64,000 nt of DNA from Campylobacterales bacterium (GTDB lineage Bacteria > Campylobacterota > Campylobacteria > Campylobacterales > Sulfurimonadaceae). Where the stretch lies: assembly GCA_026390135.1 (NCBI GenBank), contig JAPLGN010000034.1:99638-163637 (forward strand). The letters run 5' to 3'. Below, piece after piece: positions 1-9,432 of this stretch (its first letter is position 1; every line of letters begins with the position of its first letter). The notes under the pieces are model-generated. The model did not search any database, was not told where the DNA came from, and was given only the letters and a program-made list of their open reading frames with translations. The position numbers and the translations under genes were made by a program.

Positions 1-505
1 CATTCAATGTTCCGCGTGCGAGCTGCAATTGTGTTTCCATCGTATTAACAAGCGGCATATAGGTCGAATGAGGGTAACTTGCGCGAAACACACTTACCCC
101 TTTCAATGTCTCATCAATAAGTCCTTGATCCCGTCCCGGATTAGGCAACGCTAAAAATTTTGATTTTATCTTCAAAAATTCCGAGTATTCACGACCCTCA
201 CGTGAAGCGTATCGACGATTGTATTCATCCAAAAAGTGCTCGCTTAGCAAATACTCTTCGTATGCCATGTGCGCTTGAGCCATAATCAAGGTTGCTTCAA
301 CAAGCAATGGCGAACCGATATGCTCACTTTGCAAGGAGCTAAAATAGCTGTCTGCTTTTTCAAGATTACCATTTGATACTGCCGAAATCATTTTTTCATA
401 CCAGTAATCAGCAGGCTTATTGTATTCATCCAACTCCTTACCGCCGCATCCACTCATAAAAAAAATCACTGCAACTGCCGCTATCACACCTCGAATCATC
501 TTCAT
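1..505 (-). CDS. bamD: Outer membrane assembly lipoprotein BamD, 3' end outside window
   Basis: Reading leftwards from an ATG at 505, the frame stays open to the window edge (168 codons), so the C-terminus is missing. The product starts with a short signal peptide and a lipobox ending FFMSGC, with the lipidated Cys near residue 20. TPR-like helices follow, including the YWYEKM and ADSYFSSLQ stretches. This is the layout of BamD (ComL/YfiO), the essential lipoprotein that works with BamA to fold beta-barrels into the outer membrane. It is transcribed away from fliW. The family call rests on the lipobox, the TPR pattern and overall similarity. Confidence 0.8.
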   Translation of the reverse strand, partial: MKMIRGVIAAVAVIFFMSGCGGKELDEYNKPADYWYEKMISAVSNGNLEKADSYFSSLQSEHIGSPLLVEATLIMAQAHMAYEEYLLSEHFLDEYNRRYASREGREYSEFLKIKSKFLALPNPGRDQGLIDETLKGVSVFRASYPHSTYMPLVNTMETQLQLARGTLN

Positions 506-620
506 TGCTTATCCATTTTTTATTAAAGTAGTGACAATTTTACCAAAAAGAGATTAATACTACATTGTTGAATCTTTTTTGTGTTAAAATCAAACTAATT
601 TCTAAACTATAGAGGTAATG

Positions 621-1010
621 ATGCAATTTGAACTAAAGCTCCCACTCCTTGGATTTGAGTCCATTAAACAGATGGAACTCAAAAAAATCGATGATATTTT
701 TATGCGTCTTGAAAGCGTCGGAGAAGGTCCATCGTTTACCCTCATCAATCCCTATGTTTTACGTGAATATGCTTTTGACATTCCTGCTTCACTACAAGCT
801 CTTATGGGAATTGATGAAAATAGCAATCTTCTTATCTATACAATTGTTATTCTCACTACACCCATTGAAAATTCTAATATCAACTTTGCAGCACCCGTAA
901 TTTTTAACACCGATAATGGACAAATGGCTCAAATCATCATTGACAACAGTTCTGAATTTTGCATTGCAGAACCGATTAAAAACTATCTCAAAGATCCAAG
1001 CGATGACTAA
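621..1010 (+). CDS. fliW: Flagellar assembly factor FliW
   Basis: A 129-aa protein of the usual FliW length, with the conserved LLGFE start and a central FTLINPY segment. FliW binds flagellin and antagonises the translational repressor CsrA, so it couples flagellin synthesis to export. Two ATGs sit side by side at 618 and 621. An AGAGG at 611-615 fits the second better, with 5-nt spacing. The end of the gene overlaps the start of proC by 8 bp, which suggests translational coupling. Flagellar function also fits pflA elsewhere in the window. Confidence 0.88.
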   Translation: MQFELKLPLLGFESIKQMELKKIDDIFMRLESVGEGPSFTLINPYVLREYAFDIPASLQALMGIDENSNLLIYTIVILTTPIENSNINFAAPVIFNTDNGQMAQIIIDNSSEFCIAEPIKNYLKDPSDD

Positions 1011-1767
1011 ACAATCCATCACCCTCATTGGAAATGGAAAAATGGCACTTGCCCTTGCGCAAGGATTAAAAAAGAGTTATACCCTCGAAATCATCGGACG
1101 AAATACTAAAAAATTAGACGATTTTGAAGTACAGCTAGGGGTAAAGATCGAAAAAACTCTTTATACTAATGCAACCATTGATGGCAAAAATATCATTCTT
1201 TGCGTTAAACCGTCTAATCTTACTGAGATAGCCCCATTGTTAAAAGGAAAAGCCGATAATCTCTATTCGGTACTTGCAGGAACATCACTTGAATCACTTC
1301 ACACTATTGACGCCCATCAATATGTTCGTGCTATGCCCAATCTTGCTGCCGAAAAAGGGGTCTCAATGACCGCTTTGGTTGGGGACAGTGCTTTACGTGA
1401 TGAAGCGCTTGCATTATTTGAATCCATCGGGATGAGCATCTGGCTAGGAAGTGAAAAAGAACTGGATATCGCAACGGCACTTAGCGGAAGCGGTCCTGCT
1501 TACTTAGCTCTTATCGCTGAAGCACTGTGCGATGGAGCGGTACGTGAAGGACTCAAGCGTGATGATGCACTCACTCTCATGCGTGGTCTTTTCAAAGGTT
1601 TTGGTGAACTTATCCAAACCATTCACCCAGCACTCTTAAAAGACAACGTGATGAGTCCAGGGGGAACCACTGCTGCTGGGTATGGAGCATTAGAAAACAA
1701 TGGCGTACGTGAGGGATGCATGCAAGCAATACGTGCTGCTCATATACGCGCTCAAGAGATGAAATAA
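1003..1767 (+). CDS. proC: Pyrroline-5-carboxylate reductase ProC
   Basis: A 254-aa enzyme catalysing the last step of proline synthesis, reduction of pyrroline-5-carboxylate with NAD(P)H. The N-terminus carries the Rossmann dinucleotide loop (IGNGKMALALAQG). The C-terminal half has the diagnostic P5CR segments SGSGPAYLALIAEAL and SPGGTTAAGY. An upstream extension is open, but the ATG at 1003 matches the family N-terminus and overlaps fliW by 8 bp. It converges on the next gene with only 6 bp between the stops and no obvious terminator. Confidence 0.95.
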   Translation: MTKQSITLIGNGKMALALAQGLKKSYTLEIIGRNTKKLDDFEVQLGVKIEKTLYTNATIDGKNIILCVKPSNLTEIAPLLKGKADNLYSVLAGTSLESLHTIDAHQYVRAMPNLAAEKGVSMTALVGDSALRDEALALFESIGMSIWLGSEKELDIATALSGSGPAYLALIAEALCDGAVREGLKRDDALTLMRGLFKGFGELIQTIHPALLKDNVMSPGGTTAAGYGALENNGVREGCMQAIRAAHIRAQEMK

Positions 1768-1773
1768 AAAGAA

Positions 1774-2307
1774 TTACTCTTCTTTTCCTTCTGATAAATG
1801 ATGCACTTTCATTGTAAAAGAGAGCTTAATCAGATCTTTTTCCCGCTCAAAATGAACGGGGAAATGAACTCCGATAATCCATCCACTGTGATTTACTTTT
1901 TCCAAAAAGTGATAAAACACTTCAGGAGAAGTAATTTTAGTTGTTGCATTGACTTCATAGACTTTAAATGACTTATTTTGATCGGTAACATTAAGCTCCG
2001 TTAAAAAAAGATCTTGCAGTTGGGTCCGATTAAGTCGCGTAAACTTTTCAGGATCAAACGCTGCTCGATATGCTTTGATTGTCTCTTTATTCTTCTCTTC
2101 AAGCTTTTGTAATTTTTTCTCTGTTACGTCATAGTGTTCACGCGTCGTATCCATAATGGCTTGCTCTTTTTTATTCTCAAGTCGTAATGAACGATATTCT
2201 TTCCCTTTTGGGATTAAAACAAACGTCGAAAATGCAATAATACTCACCATCAATAGCAGAGATAGAAGGATTAGATAAAACGTTCGATAATAAATGCGTA
2301 TATTCAT
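1774..2307 (-). CDS. PilO-like inner membrane protein
   Basis: A 177-aa protein with one N-terminal transmembrane helix (about residues 10-32), a charged coiled coil (about 38-85) and a small C-terminal alpha/beta domain. This is the layout of PilO/GspM proteins of type IV pilus or type II secretion inner-membrane platforms. It overlaps the gene upstream by 4 bp (ATGA) and is last in a tight operon with two similar partners. Sequence identity to PilO is not obvious. The call comes from architecture and gene order, and a role in a competence pilus is an inference. Confidence 0.45.
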   Translation of the reverse strand: MNIRIYYRTFYLILLSLLLMVSIIAFSTFVLIPKGKEYRSLRLENKKEQAIMDTTREHYDVTEKKLQKLEEKNKETIKAYRAAFDPEKFTRLNRTQLQDLFLTELNVTDQNKSFKVYEVNATTKITSPEVFYHFLEKVNHSGWIIGVHFPVHFEREKDLIKLSFTMKVHHLSEGKEE

Positions 2308-2834
2308 TCACTCATCTCCGTAGAAGTCTCATCATCCAAATAATTCGTCGAGACAAAACGATACCACCCATTTTCAATCGGATAAAAGCTCGTATACGTT
2401 CGATGAAAAATTGATTTTAAAGGAGCTTCGAGCATAAAATTATAGGTATCTTTGTTGGGAGTAATTCCATACAGTATAAGTGATTTTTCCTCTAATTCAG
2501 CACTCATTAACGTAATATTATCCGGTGTCAAATCAAAAATATTACGAATGCTCTCTGCCATAACTGTATTATCGGTTGAAATTTGCTCATTCTTTTTTAT
2601 TTCTGCTTCAATTGTCCCTATTTTTTCTTCCAATGTATGCGTAGAGTGGTCAAGCTGCTTCATACTAGTGGCAAAAGATGTATATTTTTCTTTAAATATA
2701 ACCGTTTTATACGCCAAAAAAAGATACGCGAGACTCATCATTGCGATATTGACCCCAAAGAAAAAAAGCGCTAATCGCATTTCGCCGCTGATAATTCGCT
2801 TGGAACGTGGAGCAATAAAGCTGTACTTCATCAT
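2304..2834 (-). CDS. PilN-like inner membrane protein
   Basis: A 176-aa protein with a short basic cytoplasmic start, one transmembrane helix (about residues 22-43), a coiled coil (about 55-90) and a C-terminal alpha/beta domain. The topology matches PilN/GspL C-terminal proteins. It overlaps its neighbours by 4 bp on both sides, so the three genes are probably translated together and may form a PilM-N-O-like complex. I saw no family-specific motif, so the assignment is structural and contextual. Confidence 0.45.
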   Translation of the reverse strand: MMKYSFIAPRSKRIISGEMRLALFFFGVNIAMMSLAYLFLAYKTVIFKEKYTSFATSMKQLDHSTHTLEEKIGTIEAEIKKNEQISTDNTVMAESIRNIFDLTPDNITLMSAELEEKSLILYGITPNKDTYNFMLEAPLKSIFHRTYTSFYPIENGWYRFVSTNYLDDETSTEMSE

Positions 2835-3874
2835 AGCCCTTCCACTTCCAGCTGTGCAAGAGCATTAATACCTTCGCATACATCCACCTTACGAATCAAT
2901 ACATTCAAAAATAGCTCTTCTTCCAAATAACGCTTCAACTCATCACCACCGCTACTCGAATCTGCAATGCAGACCGTTTCAATAAAACGATTTTGACAAT
3001 GTGAGCTGGCATAAAAACGCTGCAATGTTTTTTGGATAAATTCAAAGCGTGCATACTCTTCACTCGAAGCATCAATATCATTTTTAACCGCATTCGTATT
3101 ACTATCTCGCTCTTGTCGTATTTCTTCGGGCGTCAGAGTGTCTTCGCTAAACTCACTCACTTCATCAAGATCATCAAGGTCCGCAATATCTCCAAAGCTG
3201 TCCAAATCATCCAACAAATCAAGATCTTCAAGATCCTCTATGTCATCCAATAAAATAGATCCCTCCTGCACCTCATGCTCCAATGAAGAAGACGAAAACT
3301 CCATCTCAGAAACTTCTTCATCAATAGTGACACTGTTAGAGCTTCCACGTGCATAATGATGAGCATATTCAAGTTCACCGCCATCAAAGATAGCAACGCT
3401 AAAAAGTTCCGGCATCCCAAAAGCATACAATGCAAAAGAGTTTTTAATTTTATCGGCAAAATAAAATTCAATCATTGAAAAAGGAGAAAAAATAAAATCT
3501 AGCCCAACCACATTATAATGGGAACGTAACTGATAAAGAGCATCTTGAGAGGCGTATTGAGTCCACTTCTCATCACGGCAAAGAGTTTGAATTCCAACAG
3601 CATCTTGATTTTGAAGAAATTCAGCTGGCTTGGAACATCCGTCGTATGCCCCTTGGTTGGTATGAAGATTTAATGTACTTATATAAAAAAACGGGGAGGG
3701 ATCAATAACATCATTAAGGTAACGTATCATTACAGCAGAAGGAACATCGCCTTCAAAATGGCGAGACTCTTTATGAAGTATTTTTTTCTTTTTGACCACA
3801 ACACTTTGAATGTTATATCCGTCTTTATCCGAAATAATAGCAACAAATATTTTTTGAAACAGTCCTGCCAGCAC
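2831..3874 (-). CDS. PilM/GspL-like cytoplasmic protein with acidic insert
   Basis: A 347-aa protein without a transmembrane segment. It stands first of three genes in the order expected for PilM-PilN-PilO. The N-terminal half looks like a mixed alpha/beta actin-type fold. Around residues 205-250 there is a very acidic Asp/Leu-rich stretch with repeated DLEDLD and DDLD units. The C-terminal part (about 270-347) resumes an ordinary globular composition. The gene overlaps the next by 4 bp and starts directly after xerH. The PilM relation is an inference from gene order. The acidic insert may be a flexible linker or docking region. Confidence 0.4.
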   Translation of the reverse strand: MLAGLFQKIFVAIISDKDGYNIQSVVVKKKKILHKESRHFEGDVPSAVMIRYLNDVIDPSPFFYISTLNLHTNQGAYDGCSKPAEFLQNQDAVGIQTLCRDEKWTQYASQDALYQLRSHYNVVGLDFIFSPFSMIEFYFADKIKNSFALYAFGMPELFSVAIFDGGELEYAHHYARGSSNSVTIDEEVSEMEFSSSSLEHEVQEGSILLDDIEDLEDLDLLDDLDSFGDIADLDDLDEVSEFSEDTLTPEEIRQERDSNTNAVKNDIDASSEEYARFEFIQKTLQRFYASSHCQNRFIETVCIADSSSGGDELKRYLEEELFLNVLIRKVDVCEGINALAQLEVEGL

Positions 3875-4720
3875 TCAAGAATCCTCTGTTTTAGTACACA
3901 AGGGATGCGCATGTAAATAGTTTTCCATTTTTAATGCGCTCCCTAATTTAGTATAAATCTGTGTCGTTGCCATACTTTCATGACCGAGCAATTCACTAAC
4001 ATCGGCGATTCGGGCGCCATTGTTTAATAACTCCGTTGCATAGGCATGTCTGAGCTGATGAGGAGTTGCTCTTAATCCCACCCCTGCAAATGCCTTGGTA
4101 AGGGTATATCTTAGACTATTTTCGCTTAATTTTTCTCCTCTTTCCTCAAAAACATACTCTTTGCTAGGGACGGAAGCTTGTGCTTCTCTAAACAAGGCGT
4201 ATACTTCGCGTAACATTGGAATATCTCGCTCTTTTTTACCCTTACCCAAAACGCGGCACCACTCTTCACCGATATTAGCAATTTTGAGATTAGAGAGCTC
4301 AGAAATACGCAATCCCATCGAGTACAGCAATAGAATAATCAATTTCTCAAAAGAGCTCGCATGCGCCAATGCACTTATAATATGCTTATGGGAAATAGGC
4401 TTCGGTAAAGTTTTTGGCACTTTCACGCTCTCATCACCTTGCAGCTCGATTGGCTTGCCCATGGACTCTAAATATTTAACAAAACTACGTATAGCGCTGA
4501 GTTTAGCCGAGATTGTTTTAGCTTTTAATGAGGCAATATGAAGTCGCAAAGGGGTCAGATTAATCTTGAATATTCCATCCTCTTCATTAATCTCAGCCTT
4601 TTGCAGCATCTGATTGATAGAATCATGGTAACTGAGTATCGTTAGAGGAGAATACCCTCTCATTCCATCAAGGTATTTCAGAAAGGCCTCTTTATCTTGA
4701 TGCAATTGCGAGGTGATCAT
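3875..4720 (-). CDS. xerH: Tyrosine site-specific recombinase, XerH type
   Basis: A 281-aa tyrosine recombinase with the whole catalytic set visible. The first Arg is in SMGLRISEL, the HxxR box is in HQLRHAYATELL, and the distal His and catalytic Tyr are in LGHESMATTQIYTKL. Campylobacterota use a single Xer protein (XerH) at a dif site to resolve chromosome dimers, and a core location fits that role. The gene overlaps the acyltransferase gene by 4 bp and abuts the PilM-like gene. It is quite different from the integrase at 47471-48610. No dif site was recognised near it. Confidence 0.85.
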   Translation of the reverse strand: MITSQLHQDKEAFLKYLDGMRGYSPLTILSYHDSINQMLQKAEINEEDGIFKINLTPLRLHIASLKAKTISAKLSAIRSFVKYLESMGKPIELQGDESVKVPKTLPKPISHKHIISALAHASSFEKLIILLLYSMGLRISELSNLKIANIGEEWCRVLGKGKKERDIPMLREVYALFREAQASVPSKEYVFEERGEKLSENSLRYTLTKAFAGVGLRATPHQLRHAYATELLNNGARIADVSELLGHESMATTQIYTKLGSALKMENYLHAHPLCTKTEDS

Positions 4721-5340
4721 AAGGCGTATTTCATTAAATTTTCTTTGATGGTGCTACGAGCTTCTTCCATCTCAAGCCCCTCCAAATCAATAGGTTCAGA
4801 GGCATAAAAATCAAGGGTGCAAAAAGGTTTAGGAACCACAAAACGATCCCAGCTTGAGAGTTGCCAATAACGCGTAGGACGACAATGAAAAACAATGACC
4901 TTCGCTTTGCGCTTTTGTGCCATCACGATTACACCGTCACTTACAGTGTAGCGAGGTCCTTTTGGTCCATCAGGAGTAATCCCGATATCATATCCGTCAG
5001 AAAGGGATTTAAGACCTTGTATTAATACTTTAGCTCCCCCTCTCGTCGTTGAACCGTGAATCGTTCCGAGTTTGAAAAACTTCATAACACCGGCAATAAT
5101 TTGTCCATCGAAATGTTCGCTGATAAGTACTTTTGCTTTTGGTTTTGTGCGAAATTGGTAATATAAATAAGGCTGTAACAAAAGATCCGCATGCCAAAAA
5201 GCAAAAATAACCGGTTCTGCAGGGATAACAAGAGGGAGATGAAAACGTTTTTTAGAAGTATTGTAAATAAAGCGAATGAGCAGTGCGCCAATCAGAGGAA
5301 GAGCCCAAAGAGAGAGTGAACGAAGAATCTTTTTAAGCAA
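4717..5340 (-). CDS. DUF374 lysophospholipid acyltransferase-family protein
   Basis: A 207-aa protein with an N-terminal membrane helix (about residues 8-26). It has the family blocks FAFWHADLL (the His-containing active-site region), GSTTRGG and [10 protein letters not shown], the last being characteristic of DUF374/LPLAT proteins. Members are predicted to move acyl chains onto lipid or lipid A intermediates at the inner membrane. The substrate here cannot be read from sequence. It overlaps the 3' end of miaB by 8 bp and the start of xerH by 4 bp. Confidence 0.8.
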   Translation of the reverse strand: MLKKILRSLSLWALPLIGALLIRFIYNTSKKRFHLPLVIPAEPVIFAFWHADLLLQPYLYYQFRTKPKAKVLISEHFDGQIIAGVMKFFKLGTIHGSTTRGGAKVLIQGLKSLSDGYDIGITPDGPKGPRYTVSDGVIVMAQKRKAKVIVFHCRPTRYWQLSSWDRFVVPKPFCTLDFYASEPIDLEGLEMEEARSTIKENLMKYAL

Positions 5341-6634
5341 TAATTTCCCCGTATTGAACTGTTCTGGAAACCTCCGTTATTTTCACACGGGCTATTTTAC
5401 CCAGCCACTCTTCACTCCCCTTCACTTTGACCCCGATATTATTATCGGTACGTCCTGCGATGTATCCATCATTGCGAAGTTCTTCGAAATAGACTTCAAC
5501 GATATTACCTTTGTTAGTGAGGGAAATTTCATCGAGAATGCTATCATGATGTGCTTGCAACGTATGCAGCCGTGACGATGCCACTTCAGAATCTACCGCA
5601 TTCGTAAACGCTTCGGCTTCTGTATGAGGACGCGGAGAGTATTTAAAACTAAATACCTGTTCGAAACGAACCGCAGATAAAACCTCCATCGTTTGAGCGA
5701 AATCTTCATCACTCTCACCTGGGAAAGCCACAATAATATCCGTACTGATACTCACGTTAGGAACCATCTCGCGAAGCTTTGCCGCACGGTTCAAAAACCA
5801 CTCTTTGGAGTATCCGCGCTTCATCGCTTTGAGTATTTCCGTTGAACCGCTTTGTAATGGCATGTGCATTGATTTACAGATTTTAGGATTACGAGCGAAC
5901 TCTTCGATAAATTCATCGTCCATGTGAAGCGGATGAGGAGACGTAAAACGGATACGCTCTAATCCCTCAATCCCACTGACACGACGCAGAAGCTCGCTAA
6001 AGTTCACTTTTTCCTGTTCACCTGAAAAACGACGACCGTAATTGTTGACGTTTTGCCCCAGTAAAAATACTTCTTTTGCCCCATTTTCGACCGCACGACG
6101 TGCTTCACCGACGATCAAATCTACAGGTATAGAGATTTCATCACCCCGCGTCTTTGGAACAATACAAAACGTACATTGCTTATCGCATCCGATAGAGATA
6201 TTGATGTATGCTTTGTACGCAGTAGCCCGAAAATCTTTAAATGCAAACTGAGATTCATCATAGTCAATCTCAACTTCAACGGCTTTGTCTTTGTGAATGA
6301 TGTCACCGATTTTTGAGACATTCCGAGCACCAAGAACGAAATTAACATAAGGAGCTCTTTTGATAATCTCTTTACCCAAATGAGATGCTGTACATCCGCA
6401 CACACCGATTTTGGCATCCGCTTTTTTCAACCTTTTAAATACTCCAAGCTCCGAAAAAAGCTTATGTACCGGCTTTTCACGAACCGAACAGGTGTTGATG
6501 AGAATCAAATCTGCCTCGCGAGCATCGGTGGTAAGCTCATATCCCTCACGCGCATTAAGCTCTGCAATCATGTGCTCAGAATCGCGCACATTCATCGCGC
6601 ACCCAAGTGTCTCGATAAATAATTTTTTAGACAT
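5333..6634 (-). CDS. miaB: tRNA-2-methylthio-N6-dimethylallyladenosine synthase MiaB
   Basis: A 433-aa methylthiotransferase that adds the 2-methylthio group to i6A37 of tRNAs reading UNN codons. The N-terminal domain holds Cys residues in [17 protein letters not shown] and VCGCTASH. The radical-SAM CxxxCxxC motif is in [12 protein letters not shown] near residue 150. A TRAM-type C-terminus ends the protein (about 370-433). Full length and all cluster ligands are present. Its substrate is made by MiaA (gene at 50890). It is the first gene of the run to the acyltransferase and xerH. Confidence 0.96.
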   Translation of the reverse strand: MSKKLFIETLGCAMNVRDSEHMIAELNAREGYELTTDAREADLILINTCSVREKPVHKLFSELGVFKRLKKADAKIGVCGCTASHLGKEIIKRAPYVNFVLGARNVSKIGDIIHKDKAVEVEIDYDESQFAFKDFRATAYKAYINISIGCDKQCTFCIVPKTRGDEISIPVDLIVGEARRAVENGAKEVFLLGQNVNNYGRRFSGEQEKVNFSELLRRVSGIEGLERIRFTSPHPLHMDDEFIEEFARNPKICKSMHMPLQSGSTEILKAMKRGYSKEWFLNRAAKLREMVPNVSISTDIIVAFPGESDEDFAQTMEVLSAVRFEQVFSFKYSPRPHTEAEAFTNAVDSEVASSRLHTLQAHHDSILDEISLTNKGNIVEVYFEELRNDGYIAGRTDNNIGVKVKGSEEWLGKIARVKITEVSRTVQYGEIIA

Positions 6635-6637
6635 AGG

Positions 6638-6880
6638 TTATAAAATATGTACTTCGTACATGTATTCACTTGCAGAAAGTCCAAATTTAACTTCGCGCAT
6701 GTAAAAACTTTTGCCTTCACCCTCGAAGTGATCTTGCAATGCAAGAAGATCTTTGTGTGAGTTTTCACGGTCAAAATAGAGAATAAGCGAGTTGTTTTTT
6801 TCAACCATTTCGGTGATTTTTTTCAGATCGACTTTTTTTGGTTTTGAGTCAAGCTCAGTGCGTGCAAATTTCAGTTCCAT
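6638..6880 (-). CDS. HP0268-like small protein
   Basis: An 80-aa protein lying 3 bp upstream of miaB. Its length, the central LILYFDRENSHKDLLAL block and the C-terminal YEVHIL ending match the Helicobacter pylori HP0268 family as I remember it. HP0268 has been described as a small nicking endonuclease/RNase. Whether this copy has that activity cannot be told from sequence. It is probably co-transcribed with miaB. Confidence 0.65.
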   Translation of the reverse strand: MELKFARTELDSKPKKVDLKKITEMVEKNNSLILYFDRENSHKDLLALQDHFEGEGKSFYMREVKFGLSASEYMYEVHIL

Positions 6881-6966
6881 AGGTTTATCCCTTTAAATAG
6901 AGTTCGTGTATATGATTTTGGATTATATCGGGGTTTCAATAAATATCCCATTAAGTGTTTTTTTTG

Positions 6967-6972
6967 TATACT
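6967..6972 (+). promoter_or_regulatory. Probable -10 box for nusA
   Basis: TATACT lies about 75 bp before the nusA ATG in an AT-rich gap. A second AT-rich candidate (around 7000) is closer. An AGAGGA ribosome binding site precedes the ATG at 7048. Confidence 0.35.
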
Positions 6973-7047
6973 GTCTATTCTTCATAAAAAAGCCCCCTTT
7001 ATAACACTTTATTTTTTTATGATCTACCCAAATAAGAGGATATTCCT

Positions 7048-8169
7048 ATGGAAAATATGCTAGATATTATTGATTCAATTGCCAGTGAAAAAGGTCTTAA
7101 CCGTGAAAATGTAACGGAGGCCATCAAAACCGCATTTATCCAAACCGCAAAACGTCTTATCAACCCGACTTTTGCGTTTGAAGCCGATATTGATGATCGT
7201 ACCAAACAAGTAAAACTTCGTCAAGTCATCACCGTTATTGCCGATGATGCCCCTCAGCTAGAGGGCGATTCTGCCGGTGCTTACATGAGCATTACTGCTG
7301 CAAAAGAGATTGATGATGAAGCCGAAATCGGCGATCAACTGCAAATGGAACATGAGCTTGAGACCTACGGTCGAAGTGCATTCGCAACATTACACCGCGA
7401 AATCGAGTTTCATATTCAGCGCCTTGTTGAAAATGAACTGTACGATAAATACAAAAATAAAATCAACCAAATTGTCTCCGGTCGTGTAACCCGCGTCGAT
7501 AACGACCAAAACACCACCATCGAAATCGATGAGATTCGTGCTGTATTACCAATGAAAAGCCGTATCAAAGGTGAAAAGTTTAAAGTCGGTGACGTCGTCA
7601 GCGCCATCGTACGTCGTGTCAATGTGGATAAAATCGTGGGCATTTCCATGGAACTTTCCCGTACTGCACCTAAATTTTTAGAAGAGCTTCTAGCGCTGGA
7701 AGTCCCTGAGATCAAAGACGGTATCGTTGTCATCGAGAAATGTGCCCGTATCCCAGGAGAGCGTGCCAAAATCGCCCTCTACACCAACCGACCTCAAATC
7801 GACCCAATCGGTGCAACCGTCGGTGTTCGAGGAGTTCGTATCAACGCAGTCAGCGAAGAGCTTTGCGGTGAGAATATCGACTGTATCGAATACAGTGCAT
7901 CTCCTGAACTGTTTATCTCTCGTGCAATGAGCCCTGCTATTATCAGCGCGGTCAGTGTTACAGAAGATGAAAACGGTGAGCGAAAAGCCATCGTCACTCT
8001 CCCAAGTGACCAAAAATCCAAAGCCATCGGTAAAAGCGGTATCAATATCCGTCTTGCATCCATGTTAACGGGTTACATCATCGAGCTCAAAGAGCAAGGG
8101 GAAAGTGCAACCGCTCAAGAAGAGAAAAAAGAGGGACTTAGCTCACTCGAAGCGTTGTTCGGAAATTAG
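7048..8169 (+). CDS. nusA: Transcription termination/antitermination factor NusA
   Basis: A 373-aa NusA without the extra C-terminal acidic repeats of enterobacterial forms, as is usual outside the gamma group. The N-terminal RNA polymerase-binding domain covers about residues 1-125. An S1 domain begins at about 135 (VSGRVTRVDND). Two KH domains follow, the second with the loop AIGKSGINIRLAS. It modulates pausing, Rho-dependent and intrinsic termination, and rRNA antitermination. It stands alone on the plus strand, followed by a dispersed repeat that may act as terminator. Confidence 0.95.
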   Translation: MENMLDIIDSIASEKGLNRENVTEAIKTAFIQTAKRLINPTFAFEADIDDRTKQVKLRQVITVIADDAPQLEGDSAGAYMSITAAKEIDDEAEIGDQLQMEHELETYGRSAFATLHREIEFHIQRLVENELYDKYKNKINQIVSGRVTRVDNDQNTTIEIDEIRAVLPMKSRIKGEKFKVGDVVSAIVRRVNVDKIVGISMELSRTAPKFLEELLALEVPEIKDGIVVIEKCARIPGERAKIALYTNRPQIDPIGATVGVRGVRINAVSEELCGENIDCIEYSASPELFISRAMSPAIISAVSVTEDENGERKAIVTLPSDQKSKAIGKSGINIRLASMLTGYIIELKEQGESATAQEEKKEGLSSLEALFGN

Positions 8170-8173
8170 TCTC

Positions 8174-8316
8174 GTCATACCCGCGAAGGCGGGTATCCAG
8201 CTTTAAACAATATCCTCATATAAATCTTTCCATTGGGTTATGATGCTAAAATATAGACAGCAGGTTGTTTCACATAAAACCTTTTTTAGCTGGATACCCG
8301 CCTCCGCGGGAATGAC
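8174..8316. repeat. Dispersed palindromic repeat, copy 1 (two halves 85 bp apart)
   Basis: The left half (8174-8202) and right half (8288-8316) are inverted copies of a GTCATNCCCGCGAAGGCGGG-type unit ending in CCAGCT. They enclose an AT-rich core of about 85 bp, giving a small MITE-like structure between nusA and the convergent permease gene. Confidence 0.8.
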
Positions 8317-8321
8317 GGTGA

Positions 8322-9275
8322 TTAGCGTTTTACAAACGGATTCAACCTTAACAAAACCGCATCAGCAATCTGATTACCTATCAGCGTTAAAAACGCACTC
8401 ATCATCAAAATCCCCATAATCACCGGATAATCCCGACTCATAGCACTCATATAAAAAAGTTGCCCCATCCCCTCTATCCCGAAAATCGACTCCAATATCA
8501 CCGATCCACCAATAAGCCCAGGGAGAGAAAGCCCCAACATGGTCACAATCGGAGGTAAAAGATTGGGGAGGATGTAGCGACGGATGACCATCTTTTCACT
8601 AACACCCCTCGAACGGGCAAAATAAATATAATCACTCTTTAAAATTTCCAACGTAAGAGAACGGATATACAATGCCAAACTCCCTACTCCCACAAACACC
8701 ATCACCGATATAGGCAGTGTTAAATGCCATACCATATCGATGTAATATCCAAATCCAACGGGTGGTTCAAGCGAGTGCAATCCAGCAATTGGAAACCATC
8801 CTAATGTCACGCTAAACATCATCATCAATACCAAGGCCAAATAATACGAAGGCATCGCAAAGCTGAGAAGTGAAAACTGGCTAATAACATGATCGCTGAG
8901 ACTTTCATAACGTAACGCCGCACGTATGCCCAACCATAACGACACACCAAACGTCACAACTAAAGCAATCATATTCATCCACAGTGTCACAGGAAGCCGT
9001 TGGATCACCACTTCACTCACTTGTCCACCACTGACAAAAGATATTCCAAAATTGAGCTGTGCTAGATTAACCACCCAATCAACATATTGTTGAAACAACG
9101 GTTTATCGAGACCATAAATGGCTTTGAGCTGTGCAATGTTTTCGGGAGTCATGTTAGGATTGAGTTCAGCTCCCATAAAACTGTTGGGTGCAGCGTGCAT
9201 TGCGCCAAAGGATATAAGGGAAATAAGAAAGAGCATTAATAGAGTATACGAGAGGGAACGGAATAAATATTTCAT
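8322..9275 (-). CDS. Peptide/nickel-type ABC transporter permease (DppB/OppB family)
   Basis: A 317-aa inner-membrane protein with about six transmembrane helices. It has the permease loop YFARSRGVSEKMVIRRYILPN, the EAA-type contact for the ABC ATPase. The N-terminal FGAMHAAPNSFMG and LPVTLWMNMIALV segments are typical of DppB/OppB/NikB permeases. Such proteins form one half of the import channel for oligopeptides or nickel. No ATPase, second permease or binding protein is adjacent, so its partners must be elsewhere and the substrate is unknown. Confidence 0.85.
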   Translation of the reverse strand: MKYLFRSLSYTLLMLFLISLISFGAMHAAPNSFMGAELNPNMTPENIAQLKAIYGLDKPLFQQYVDWVVNLAQLNFGISFVSGGQVSEVVIQRLPVTLWMNMIALVVTFGVSLWLGIRAALRYESLSDHVISQFSLLSFAMPSYYLALVLMMMFSVTLGWFPIAGLHSLEPPVGFGYYIDMVWHLTLPISVMVFVGVGSLALYIRSLTLEILKSDYIYFARSRGVSEKMVIRRYILPNLLPPIVTMLGLSLPGLIGGSVILESIFGIEGMGQLFYMSAMSRDYPVIMGILMMSAFLTLIGNQIADAVLLRLNPFVKR

Positions 9276-9300
9276 AAATTGATTATAACGGATGAAAGAA

Positions 9301-9432
9301 AGGGAGTCAAGAAAAGTGTCATGAGGCCGTCATTCCGTGCCACGACACGGAATCCATACACATTAAAAAATGAATACCGTATCGAGTACGGTATGACGAA
9401 AGAAGAAAAAACTCTTAGAAGTTAAGAGTTAA
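9301..9432. repeat. Duplicated porin-3'-flank segment, copy A
   Basis: This segment matches 10003-10118 imperfectly from end to end. It has the shared start AGGGAGTCAAG, then a member of the palindromic repeat family (9329-9397), then a 40-bp block (9393-9432) identical to 10078-10118 apart from one extra A. The copy at 10078-10118 contains the last codons and stop of the porin gene. The two copies flank the toxin-antitoxin pair. Confidence 0.75.

Noticed and set aside
8322..9275. Complete peptide ABC transporter operon
   Set aside because: Only one permease gene is present. Neighbours are nusA and a toxin-antitoxin pair.
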